Shown in pieces: positions 1 to 5,858 of a stretch of DNA of 7,216 nucleotides. The notes under the pieces are model-generated. The model was given only the letters and a program-made list of their open reading frames with translations, made no database searches and had not been told where the DNA came from. Source of the DNA: Acidobacteriota bacterium (GTDB taxonomy: Bacteria; Acidobacteriota; Terriglobia; Acidiferrales; UBA7541); the NCBI GenBank assembly GCA_003153585.1, contig PLZZ01000145.1, forward strand, positions 3,152 to 10,367, written 5' to 3'. The translations under genes were made by a program, and so were the position numbers. Within the stretch, counting starts at the first letter, position 1, and every line of letters starts with the position of its first letter.

Positions 1-155
1 CGCACTTCGGTCAATTGCTTTTGACCGTTCATCTTCACCGTGACCATGCCGCCGCCGGACGAAGCTTCCACGGAAATCTCGCCGATCTGCTTTTCGAGCT
101 TTTCCTGGACCTGCCGGAACTGCGACAACATTTGTTGTAGAGCTTTAACTTCCAT
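1..155 (-). CDS. ybaB: YbaB/EbfC family nucleoid-associated protein (C-terminus beyond window edge)
   Basis: Only the first 51 codons are present; the gene runs off the left edge. The N-terminus (MEVKALQQMLSQFRQVQEKL) is the long amphipathic helix typical of YbaB/EbfC. It is followed by a strand rich in Glu, Ser and Gly (ISVEASSGGGMVTVKMNG), which matches the conserved glycine-rich segment of the family. Family members are small (about 100-110 residue) dimeric DNA-binding proteins. The ATG at 155 is preceded by GAGGAA with a 6-nt spacer, located inside the end of dnaX, and only 3 nt separate the dnaX stop from this start, so translational coupling is likely. The dnaX-ybaB order is very common in bacteria and is often followed by recR, which would lie outside the window. 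Confidence 0.93.
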   Translation of the reverse strand, partial: MEVKALQQMLSQFRQVQEKLEKQIGEISVEASSGGGMVTVKMNGQKQLTEV

Positions 156-158
156 GTG

Positions 159-1901
159 TCATTCCTCGCCCGGGCGCTTGACCTTTGAAATCTGGCCGCC
201 GAACTTTTCAAGCATTGCCCTAACGATCGGGTCTTCTTCAAACCGGGCGCGCAATTCAGAGCTGCGCGGCACAGCTGCCCGGCCACTCTCAAGCTTAACA
301 CAGACGCGCAGCGGCTGGCCGACCACTCGATGCACCGCTGTGCGCAAACGTTCCATCGCTTCGCGAGGCAGCATATCCGCGAGTCCGCGGTTCTCCGTGG
401 TGAAGAAAAGCCGAAACTCGCTGGCTTCCATTTCACATCGCGTGGCCTGTTCCAGGAAGGACGACAGCAATTTCGATTCGTGTAGCGCGGCCTTGATCGC
501 CTCCAATTGTGCGGAGGCCAGCCCCCCGCCAACATCTTCGGCGGCGCGCGCCACGATACGCGGTGACGACGCCGGAACAGGCCCGGGGGATGCAACGGAA
601 GACATGCGAGCCGGCGGAATTTTTTCCTCCGGTGCCGCAATGGCGCTCGTTGCAGGAGTCTCGCGCGCGGGCGCCACCGCCGAATAGGCCGGCGCTGAGG
701 CGGACTGCGCTGCGGACATGGCACGCGGTGGCGCGCCGGAAGACGAGGGCGCTGATTTCGCCGCGACTCCCGTGCCGCGCAGGTCAGCGAGAATTTCTTC
801 AAGCGGCGCAAGGCGCTGCGCGTTCACCAGCTTCAGCAGCCCCAGCTCGAGATGCAGGCGTGCATCGGGTTTTTTGCGCAGATCGTCATCCGTGGCCAGC
901 AGGATGTTGAAAAAACGCGTAAGGTCTTCTTCGCTGAACTTCGCCGCTTGCTCCGAAAGACGGTCCTGCTCGTCGGACGGTGCGGCGACCAGATCAGAAC
1001 TCGCGCCGCACACGCGGACCACAAGAAGATTGCGAAAATGGCGAATTGCTTCGCGGCAAAAGTGCTGGAGGTTTTGTCCCTCGCTGATCAGGCGATGGAC
1101 CAGTCCCAGGGCTCGCTCCGTAGACTGTGTCGCGATCGCTTCCACAAGTTCATCCAGCACGTTCTCTGCAACCACTCCGAGCAGTTCGCGTACTTGTGCG
1201 TCTGTTACCGTATCTTCGCTGTACGAGATGGCCTGTTCCAGAAGCGAAAGGCCGTCGCGCAGGCTGCCTTCGGCGGCTCGCGCGAGAACGGCGACTGCCC
1301 CGGGTTCGATCTGAAGTTTTTCTTCGCGCGTGATGCGCTCGATTTCTTCCGCGATCTCTTTGAACGTAAGCGAGCGAAACTGGAAAAGCTGCGCGCGCGA
1401 TTTAATCGTATCCGCTAGATCTTCTGCTTGCGTTGTCGCCAGAATAAAGACCACGCGCTCCGGCGGCTCTTCCAGGGTCTTGAGCAAGGCATTCGAGGCC
1501 TCGTCAGTCAACTGATGCGCTTCGTCCAGAATCACCACTTTGTAGCGGCTCGAAGCCGGCGCGTAGCGCACCATCTCCCGCAGTTCGCGGATCTGATCGA
1601 TGCCGCGGTTGGAAGCAGCGTCGATTTCAAGCACGTCGAGCGAAGTACCTGCGGAAATCTCCCGGCAGGAATCGCAAGTGTTGTCCGGATCGGCTGTCGG
1701 CCCGCTCGCGCAGTTCAATGCTTTCGCCAGAATGCGCGCGGTGGTTGTTTTCCCCACACCGCGAACGCCGGAGAAAATGTAGGCGTGTGCCACGCGGTTC
1801 GAGCCGATCGCGTTAGCCAACGTTCGCGTCACGTGTTGCTGCCCGACGATTTCGCTAAACGTTTGCGGCCGGTATTTTCGAGCAATCACTTTATAGCTCA
1901 T
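159..1901 (-). CDS. dnaX: DNA polymerase III subunit tau/gamma
   Basis: This 580-residue protein is the ATPase of the clamp loader, which opens the beta sliding clamp and couples polymerase to helicase. Visible motifs are the N-terminal YKVIARKYRPQTFSEIVGQ signature, Walker A GVRGVGKTT (residues 45-53), Walker B VVILDEAH (122-129) and the arginine finger R169 in SRAQ, where the usual SRC is SRA. The zinc module keeps C64, C76 and C79, but position 73 is Asp instead of Cys. Domain III spans about residues 220-370. A linker rich in Ala, Pro and Ser (about 375-475) precedes the C-terminal tau-type region. I chose the ATG at 1901 (MSYKVIARKY) because this is the family N-terminus. The longer frame to 1964 would overlap the SRP RNA gene. 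The Shine-Dalgarno is weak: GGAAGG lies about 14 nt upstream. No consensus -1 slippery heptamer for a gamma form is evident. Confidence 0.96.
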   Translation of the reverse strand: MSYKVIARKYRPQTFSEIVGQQHVTRTLANAIGSNRVAHAYIFSGVRGVGKTTTARILAKALNCASGPTADPDNTCDSCREISAGTSLDVLEIDAASNRGIDQIRELREMVRYAPASSRYKVVILDEAHQLTDEASNALLKTLEEPPERVVFILATTQAEDLADTIKSRAQLFQFRSLTFKEIAEEIERITREEKLQIEPGAVAVLARAAEGSLRDGLSLLEQAISYSEDTVTDAQVRELLGVVAENVLDELVEAIATQSTERALGLVHRLISEGQNLQHFCREAIRHFRNLLVVRVCGASSDLVAAPSDEQDRLSEQAAKFSEEDLTRFFNILLATDDDLRKKPDARLHLELGLLKLVNAQRLAPLEEILADLRGTGVAAKSAPSSSGAPPRAMSAAQSASAPAYSAVAPARETPATSAIAAPEEKIPPARMSSVASPGPVPASSPRIVARAAEDVGGGLASAQLEAIKAALHESKLLSSFLEQATRCEMEASEFRLFFTTENRGLADMLPREAMERLRTAVHRVVGQPLRVCVKLESGRAAVPRSSELRARFEEDPIVRAMLEKFGGQISKVKRPGEE

Positions 1902-1938
1902 GATTGAATGTCCAGCCTTCCGGGCGCAGGCGATAAGA

Positions 1939-2042
<104 letters not shown>

Positions 2043-2094
2043 ACCGATCGGCAGTCGCTGTAGAAACTTTTATTTCTTCAGCACTGCTCCGCGA

Positions 2095-2123
2095 AGTCTA
2101 GCACAGCGCTCCACTGCGTGAAA
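2095..2123 (-). promoter_or_regulatory. Possible extended -10 promoter for ffs-dnaX-ybaB
   Basis: The minus strand reads TGCTAGACT, an extended -10 (TG, one base, then TAGACT at 2100-2095, four of six matches to TATAAT). A poor -35, TTTCAC at 2123-2118, lies 17 nt upstream. Transcription would start near 2088, giving a leader of about 46 nt before the ffs closing helix. The -35 is weak, so this is a candidate only. Confidence 0.35.
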
Positions 2124-2178
2124 GATGGGCGATGGAATGTAGATTGGTGCGGATTGTGTTGCGAAGCTGTCCAGGTTT

Positions 2179-2202
2179 GGAACAGAAGCCGTTACATACG
2201 GC
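2179..2202 (-). terminator. Possible weak terminator after the TPR gene
   Basis: About 38 nt past the TPR stop codon, the minus strand forms GCCGT-ATGTA-ACGGC, a perfect 5-bp stem with a 5-nt loop, followed by the T-rich stretch TTCTGTT. It lies between the TPR stop and the ffs promoter candidate, where a terminator would be expected. The stem is short and the T tract is interrupted, so efficiency is doubtful. Confidence 0.33.
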
Positions 2203-2240
2203 AAGCTGCGTTAACAACTCGAAGGGAGCGTGGGGATCGG

Positions 2241-3773
2241 CTAGTGGCCTCCGGCCTGGGCGCCCGTCACGGAATTCTCTTTCAACGCCGCGCGCGCCTG
2301 CGGCACAGCAAACGCCGTTTCGACACGCTCGTCGCTAATCGCCGCCAGAGAGATCAGAGTTTTCTGCGCGTCAACGGGCTGTCCCGCTTTGCTTTGGGCG
2401 TCCGCCAGCAACGTCAGCGAAAGTGGGTTTTGGGCGTCTTCCATCAGTTCCGGGATCGCGTCGTCATACTTTTCCTCCGTCATCAACGCGGCGCCGTTTG
2501 CGGAGTGATAGGACTGTTGGACTAGGTTGCTACGGCTGGTCTGCGACATGGCGGTCAGGGGTTTAAGAGCCTTCTGCGTCGCGTCCGCCATGCCTGCGCG
2601 TTCGGCGATGAACGCGCGCGTTTGCAGAATATTCGCTAGTTCTATCTCACGGCTGCCCTGCGAGATCTCATGATTTTCCGTGAGCACCAGCCGACCGGCA
2701 TCGAGATCTCTCAGTGCTACGTGCGGATCGGGATTAAAAAGCGCCATATCGCGGTGAATTTCTGCTTCTTCGACCGGCAAGTCGGCGGCGTGCGCTTCCA
2801 CCGCAAGTTTTGCGAATTCCCGGGATCCTCGCTCCAGCTGGTTTTCCCGGTAGTACGTCATAGCCCAGAGGATTCGATAATCCAACTTGGTGGCGCGTTC
2901 TTTCGTTCCCGCAATCGCTTTCAGATATTCCACACGAGCGCGTTGTTGATCTCCCATAAGCGCGTAGGTGGAAGCCAGGCCGACTTGCGAGGTATTGAAA
3001 CTCGAATCAATTTGCAGCGCCTTGCCGTAGTGCTCGAGGGCCGCCGGATAGTCGCCCAGCATGCGCATGATTTCGCCGTAGGAGTCCTGCGGGTTCGGCT
3101 GAGCCGGCAGTGCCGCGACGTACTGGTCCATCAGCGGAGGCGCCAGGCTCGGCTGCCCGCTCAGCGCGTAGCAATACGCCAGATTGTTCAGCGCGGGGAA
3201 ATAAGTCTGATCTTTTTGCAGCACATTTTTGAGGATTCTCTCGCCGTGCTCGTAGGCCGCCTGATTCGAGCACAGCCACTCAGCGGCCATATTCGCGAGC
3301 CGTTTGTCGTTTGGATACTTCGCGAGAAGATCGTTCATCGCAGCGATAGCCGGAACGAGTCCGCCATTCTTGGCGCCATCTATCCAGCGCACCAATAAGC
3401 GTTCGTCCGGCGACGCCTTCGCAATATATTTTTCCGCCAGGGCGTATTCCCGCCTCTCTTCCATCGGATCGGTCGTGAAATAAGCCAGCATGGCGTGGGC
3501 TAAGGCAAAGTGTGGATCGGCTTTCACCGCTTTGCGCAGGGAAACCAGGCCCTTATCAATGAAAAGCAGGTCTTCGTGGTACAGCAGGGCGTGTTCGTAA
3601 TCCATTCGTGCGTCGGCCGAGGATGTCGTGACCGGAACTGTGTCTGCCGCTGGCGCCGCATCAACCGCCGTGTTCGCTCCAGCCGCCGGCTCTTGCGCTT
3701 GCGCACCGGCCGCGGCAGCGCCGGCAATTACCAGCGCGATGATTGGATACAGAAAGGGGTTTCGGATTCTCAT
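2241..3773 (-). CDS. Secreted tetratricopeptide-repeat protein, function unknown
   Basis: This 510-residue protein begins with a Sec signal peptide: basic MRIR, a hydrophobic stretch at about residues 9-22, and likely cleavage after AQA at residue 26. A low-complexity Ala/Pro/Thr linker runs to about residue 52. The rest is helical with TPR-like units, clearest at about 57-90, 192-225, 230-258 (YGEIMRMLGDYPAALEHYGK), 262-290 and 423-485. TPRs form superhelical protein-binding scaffolds, so an extracytoplasmic adaptor or assembly role is likely. No catalytic motif is visible. I chose the start at 3773 because GAGGAA ends 2 nt before it; an ATG at 3785 would add four residues (MRGT) and cannot be excluded. 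Only 30 nt separate it from the upstream PBP-like gene on the same strand, so the two are probably one operon. The exact partner and substrate are not recognisable. Confidence 0.87.
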   Translation of the reverse strand: MRIRNPFLYPIIALVIAGAAAAGAQAQEPAAGANTAVDAAPAADTVPVTTSSADARMDYEHALLYHEDLLFIDKGLVSLRKAVKADPHFALAHAMLAYFTTDPMEERREYALAEKYIAKASPDERLLVRWIDGAKNGGLVPAIAAMNDLLAKYPNDKRLANMAAEWLCSNQAAYEHGERILKNVLQKDQTYFPALNNLAYCYALSGQPSLAPPLMDQYVAALPAQPNPQDSYGEIMRMLGDYPAALEHYGKALQIDSSFNTSQVGLASTYALMGDQQRARVEYLKAIAGTKERATKLDYRILWAMTYYRENQLERGSREFAKLAVEAHAADLPVEEAEIHRDMALFNPDPHVALRDLDAGRLVLTENHEISQGSREIELANILQTRAFIAERAGMADATQKALKPLTAMSQTSRSNLVQQSYHSANGAALMTEEKYDDAIPELMEDAQNPLSLTLLADAQSKAGQPVDAQKTLISLAAISDERVETAFAVPQARAALKENSVTGAQAGGH

Positions 3774-3775
3774 GG

Positions 3776-3781
3776 TTCCTC
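3776..3781 (-). promoter_or_regulatory. Shine-Dalgarno deciding the TPR gene start
   Basis: GAGGAA on the minus strand lies immediately ahead of the ATG at 3773 and within the four codons that would be added by the upstream ATG at 3785. The spacing is short (2 nt after the last A, 4 nt after GAGG). It favours 3773 but does not settle the choice. Confidence 0.45.
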
Positions 3782-3803
3782 GCATGGAATTTTTAAGCCT
3801 CGA

Positions 3804-4265
3804 TCAGTGGCCCTTCAGGCTGTAACCCGGGTCGAAGGGCTGCTTGTCGTCAATCTTGATCACTTTCACTCCACTGGTGATGTTGTAAACGTCCACCACG
3901 CCGATCGCTCCGGGGCTGCTTTCCACGATCTTTATGACTTCCTCGTCACTCGAGACGAAAACCACCGGAGCCGTCATCTTCCGGCTCGGATCGTTCAAAA
4001 TCGCCTTTCCCTCTTCGAACGTGACTCCTAGAATTTTCTCGATGACGAATTTCATTCCCGGCGAATCCGGATCCCGCAGAACGATTGTTATGTTCCGGTC
4101 CGTGGGCCAAGTATGAGTCTTGCCTTTGAAAATCTTGCCAAGATCAGCCAGAGTCGTCGCTCGAGCGGGATTCGTAGAATGGACGATGACGGCAAAGTCG
4201 GTCGCGAACGCGGCAGCCGTAACGCCGATGAGCAACAGCCCGAGGATCAGCAATCGTTTTCGCAT
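3804..4265 (-). CDS. Small secreted PstS-like periplasmic-binding (PBP-like) protein
   Basis: The 153-residue protein has a signal peptide (MRKRLLILGLLLIG, likely cleavage after AFA at residue 21). The mature part of about 130 residues starts AVIVHSTNPARATTLADLGKIF and continues with KTHTWPTDRNITIVLR, an FVIEKILG helix, and SSPGAIGVVDVYN near the C-terminus. This follows the pattern of short phosphate-ABC-transporter-like substrate-binding domains (PBP-like superfamily): the VHxxNP opening, the IFxGK...W segment, the arginine after the central strand, and the PGAIGYV-like ending. It is about half the length of a full PstS, and no permease or ATPase gene is visible nearby, so a role in phosphate uptake is not established. 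The Shine-Dalgarno is poor. It is probably the first gene of a unit with the downstream TPR gene. Confidence 0.85.
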   Translation of the reverse strand: MRKRLLILGLLLIGVTAAAFATDFAVIVHSTNPARATTLADLGKIFKGKTHTWPTDRNITIVLRDPDSPGMKFVIEKILGVTFEEGKAILNDPSRKMTAPVVFVSSDEEVIKIVESSPGAIGVVDVYNITSGVKVIKIDDKQPFDPGYSLKGH

Positions 4266-4311
4266 CGAATTCTTATCGGGAGCTCAATTCTTGGAACGGA
4301 CAATGCCTTTG

Positions 4312-4339
4312 ATGCTCGCCTGTAGGCGAGGTTAGCATT
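4312..4339. repeat. Inverted repeat / hairpin in divergent region
   Basis: A CTCGCC-TGTA-GGCGAG stem (6 bp, 4-nt loop) is nested inside ATGCT/AGCAT arms. For leftward transcripts it would fall in the 5' leader of the PBP-like gene, about 47 nt before its start. There is no long T tract on either side, so it does not look like an intrinsic terminator. It could be a leader structure or a DNA site. Confidence 0.5.
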
Positions 4340-4355
4340 TCGTGCCTGCGCCTGA

Positions 4356-4365
4356 ACTCGCGAGT
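4356..4365. repeat. 10-bp perfect palindrome, possible operator
   Basis: ACTCGCGAGT is a perfect palindrome. It is followed directly by the imperfect GCGTCACGC (4366-4374) in the same gene-free region. The position between divergent starts would suit a regulator site, but a 10-bp palindrome in GC-rich DNA can arise by chance. Confidence 0.25.
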
Positions 4366-4476
4366 GCGTCACGCGATGTCGTCCAAGCTACCTGTCCGGA
4401 AGGCCAGTCTCGGTTTCTTGACCTGCCGCAGGCTTTCTTCACAGCGGGACGAAATATTGGGGCTTGGCGATTAGGA

Positions 4477-4614
4477 ACAAGAAGCCCGATTTTCGGGTAA
4501 CACTTTCTTGTGGGGGAGTATCTTATCTGCGGGTGCATCCTCCGCACTCGCACCGCGGCGCCAGCGGTAACCCCACGACACGGGGATGGCTTGGCATGTC
4601 CAAATTCCAAAGCC
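4477..4614 (+). promoter_or_regulatory. Highly structured 5' leader, candidate cis-regulatory RNA
   Basis: Reading the plus strand as RNA gives consecutive helices. Helix A pairs ACAAGAAG (4477-4484) with the T-rich arm 4504-4511, and encloses CCCGA/TCGGG (4485-4489 with 4493-4497) with a 6-nt one-sided bulge. Helix B pairs 4529-4536 with 4544-4551 (8 bp, one wobble). Helix C pairs ACCGC (4552-4556) with GCGGT (4564-4568). Helix D pairs CCCC (4571-4574) with GGGG (4582-4585). Helix E pairs GGCTT (4588-4592) with AAGCC (4610-4614) and can extend with one bulge. The helix B loop, ATCCTCC (4537-4543), is complementary over 6 nt to the Shine-Dalgarno at 4616-4621. CCCC 4571-4574 could instead pair with GGGGG 4512-4516, so alternative folds exist. 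I could not match it to a known riboswitch class from memory, and no transcription start is established. Confidence 0.45.
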
Positions 4615-4615
4615 C

Positions 4616-4620
4616 GGAGG
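4616..4620 (+). promoter_or_regulatory. Strong Shine-Dalgarno deciding the start of the 4626 gene
   Basis: GGAGG is followed by two ATGs in frame, at 4623 and 4626. The spacer is 2 nt to the first and 5 nt to the second, so the ATG at 4626 is the better start. It is also the potential pairing partner of the upstream hairpin loop at 4538-4543. Confidence 0.75.
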
Positions 4621-4625
4621 AAATG

Positions 4626-5315
4626 ATGAAACGCTTTATCAGTGTTTGTGCATTACTGTCTGTTCTGTTGTGGTTTACGCCCGCGGTTCACGCTCAACAA
4701 CCCACTGCAATCCAGCCCGGTACGCAGGTCCGGCTCACGATGGCCAGCGGACTCAGCACCGGTGTTGCCCATGACGGCGATCCTTTCACCGCGGTCGTCG
4801 CCGAACCCGTCTTCGTCGGCAATCAACTTCTTCTGCCCGCAGGTGCGAAAGTCCATGGGACGGTTACTAGCGTGACGCGCCCTAAATTTTTCGCGCTTTT
4901 CCGCAGTGGCGCTTCGATGAATCTTGTCTTTAATTCCATTGAGGTTGAAAGCCGCATTTTCCCCGTACAGATGAGCATTCTTTCGCTTTACACCGGCGGA
5001 ATGGACGCGGAAAAGAAACGCAAAGACGTAAAAACGACGGAAGGAGTCGTCATTGAGGAGAAGCGCGATATCAAAGGCGACCTCATGACCGGCGGCCTGG
5101 GTACCGGCGCCGGCGCTCTTGTTGGAGTGCTATTTGCCAATGTGGCGCGCGGCACGCTGATCGGGTTCGTCGGCACTACCGCTTACATCGCAATAAAGAA
5201 GGGTAAGGACGTGGACCTCCCGGCGCAAACCGGCATGCTCGTCCGCATGGATTCCACGATCTCGCTGCCGGCTTCGTTGCTGCACAACGCGGCTTACACA
5301 TCGAGCGGAAAGTAA
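4626..5315 (+). CDS. Secreted protein with beta-rich domain and glycine-rich segment, function unknown
   Basis: The 229-residue product begins MKRFISVCALLSVLLWFTPA, a Sec signal peptide likely cleaved after VHA (residue 23). Residues 30-110 contain GTQVRLTMASGLSTG, DGDPFTAVVAEPV, LLLPAGAKVHGTVTSV and a MNLVFNSIE strand. This order (a GT.v.v.l opening, a GD.f.A.v..pv segment, then lPaGa.v.G.v) resembles secreted proteins frequent in Acidobacteria and faintly recalls the VirB10/TrbI C-terminal barrel; the latter is only an analogy. Residues 125-150 are charged and lysine-rich. A glycine-zipper-like hydrophobic stretch follows (about 151-190, GGLGTGAGALVG...IGFVG) and could insert in or associate with a membrane. 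The C-terminus returns to a beta-like QTGMLVRMDSTISL. The start at 4626 rests on GGAGG 5 nt upstream and the signal peptide; upstream in-frame ATGs at 4464 and 4596 would bury the signal peptide. It stands alone on the plus strand. Confidence 0.85.
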   Translation: MKRFISVCALLSVLLWFTPAVHAQQPTAIQPGTQVRLTMASGLSTGVAHDGDPFTAVVAEPVFVGNQLLLPAGAKVHGTVTSVTRPKFFALFRSGASMNLVFNSIEVESRIFPVQMSILSLYTGGMDAEKKRKDVKTTEGVVIEEKRDIKGDLMTGGLGTGAGALVGVLFANVARGTLIGFVGTTAYIAIKKGKDVDLPAQTGMLVRMDSTISLPASLLHNAAYTSSGK

Positions 5316-5320
5316 GAGAG

Positions 5321-5334
5321 AAGTCGCGCGACTT
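5321..5334. repeat. 14-bp perfect palindrome between convergent genes
   Basis: AAGTCGCGCGACTT lies 5 nt after the stop of the plus-strand gene. As RNA it gives a 5-bp stem with a GCGC loop. It is followed by a second short inverted repeat, GGATT-GT-AATCC (5338-5349). Neither is followed by a T run, so an intrinsic terminator is not supported. Confidence 0.55.
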
Positions 5335-5453
5335 GCGGGATTGTAATCCGGGCCTGCTATCGTTCGCTTCGCTGGAGCGGAAAAATGACTTGGTTCGTGG
5401 CTTACCAGCTCGGCCATGGACCCGGTCAGCTTCAGAATTGATGGCGATTGCTT

Positions 5454-5828
5454 CTAATTGAGTCTCGAGACTCCCAGACTCCACAAGCTATGCTGCTGCA
5501 GTTTCTGCGCTCCGATTGATATCGCCGGCGCTTCCAGGCGGACGCGAACGATCCGGAACAAAGCCGATTTCGAATTCAACTCGTCGCCGCCGCTCTGATG
5601 AATTACCCGGATGGCCACCACGGTCTCGGGTGCCACTTCCGTGTGCAACCGGAATTGGCAACCCGAATCGCTGACGTTGCACGTCTCCGTGCGCTCGGTG
5701 AAAAAGCGTAAAGAACAGTCGAACCCGCAAACTTCTATCGTCAACGCCAGCGGAACGCGATCTTCTTGGCGCCGGTCGTCCGTTGTAACTGTTCCGAGCT
5801 GTTGCCAATCTACTTGTTGCTTTCTCAT
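5454..5828 (-). CDS. PilZ-domain protein, probable c-di-GMP binder
   Basis: The 124-residue protein is essentially one PilZ domain. It carries both signature motifs of c-di-GMP-binding PilZ proteins: RxxxR at R20-R24 (RRQEDR) followed by a beta strand, and (D/N)xSxxG at N51-G56 (NVSDSG). Strands such as VVAIRVIH (71-77) and FRIVRVRL (91-98) complete the barrel. The C-terminal tail after about residue 100 is short and not recognised. I chose the ATG at 5828 because AAGGA (5841-5837) lies 8 nt upstream. The ATG at 5837 overlaps that Shine-Dalgarno, and the open frame further upstream reads into the neighbouring gene. It follows a sigma-54 response regulator gene by 65 nt on the same strand, and a sigma-54-like promoter lies in that gap. 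A role as a c-di-GMP effector, for example in motility, secretion or exopolysaccharide control, is inferred only. Confidence 0.85.
   Translation of the reverse strand: MRKQQVDWQQLGTVTTDDRRQEDRVPLALTIEVCGFDCSLRFFTERTETCNVSDSGCQFRLHTEVAPETVVAIRVIHQSGGDELNSKSALFRIVRVRLEAPAISIGAQKLQQHSLWSLGVSRLN
5460..5473. repeat. 14-bp perfect palindrome overlapping the PilZ gene 3' end
   Basis: GAGTCTCGAGACTC is a perfect inverted repeat covering the last codons before the PilZ stop. As RNA it gives GAGTC-TCGA-GACTC, followed on the minus strand by AATTAG. It could stabilise or help end the PilZ transcript, but it lacks a U run. Confidence 0.5.
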
Positions 5829-5836
5829 ATAGTCCA

Positions 5837-5841
5837 TCCTT
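5837..5841 (-). promoter_or_regulatory. Shine-Dalgarno deciding the PilZ gene start
   Basis: AAGGA on the minus strand lies 8 nt before the ATG at 5828. It overlaps the alternative ATG at 5837 by one base, which argues for the downstream start. Confidence 0.6.
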
Positions 5842-5858
5842 GGCGTGGCAGTCTTGGA

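Larger units (their letters stand above)
4266..4476. other. Divergent intergenic region, left part
   Basis: No convincing gene lies here; the open frames are short and lack family resemblance. It should hold the promoters of the leftward PBP/TPR unit and the rightward secreted-protein gene. I found isolated hexamers only (TTGACC at 4418-4423, TTCACA at 4438-4443, AAATAT at 4452-4457), with no correctly spaced -35/-10 pair. It includes a hairpin at 4312-4339 and a 10-bp palindrome at 4356-4365, listed separately. Confidence 0.6.

Noticed and set aside
40..687. Plus-strand open frame of 215 codons opposite dnaX
   Set aside because: Ser/Ala-rich antisense shadow of a certain gene, without a recognisable domain.
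35..811. Open frame of 258 codons on the minus strand within dnaX
   Set aside because: It is the +1 shadow of dnaX, very Arg-rich with no domain; no slippage signal leads into this frame.
2670..3398. Plus-strand open frame of 242 codons opposite the TPR gene
   Set aside because: Antisense shadow; the minus-strand frame has a signal peptide and TPRs.
4338..4351. GGCACGAAATGCT on the minus strand as a sigma-54 promoter for the PBP gene
   Set aside because: Only 8 nt separate the GG and GC elements instead of 10, which sigma-54 does not tolerate well.
4418..4458. TTGACC / AAATAT as a sigma-70 promoter for the rightward gene
   Set aside because: Spacing of 28 nt is far outside the usable range, and no other -10 fits the -35.
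4512..4594. Match to cobalamin, c-di-GMP-I, fluoride, manganese or guanidine riboswitches
   Set aside because: Short resemblances only (for example GGGGAGTA at 4513-4520 recalls the manganese class, ACGA at 4575-4578 recalls guanidine-II loops); the remaining conserved elements of each class are absent.
4332..4610. Minus-strand open frame of 92 codons in the divergent region
   Set aside because: No domain and unusual composition; it runs antisense to the structured leader, whose features explain the region better.
4464..4625. N-terminal extension of the secreted protein to the ATG at 4464 or 4596
   Set aside because: It would bury the signal peptide; GGAGG at 4616-4620 points to the ATG at 4626.
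5373..5385. AGCGG followed by AAAAA as a terminator
   Set aside because: The A run is on the wrong side for the plus strand, and on the minus strand the T run precedes the hairpin instead of following it.
5385..5441. 18-codon plus-strand open frame with GGAG 7 nt upstream
   Set aside because: Very short, no similarity visible, between convergent genes; the chance expectation is too high to call it a gene.
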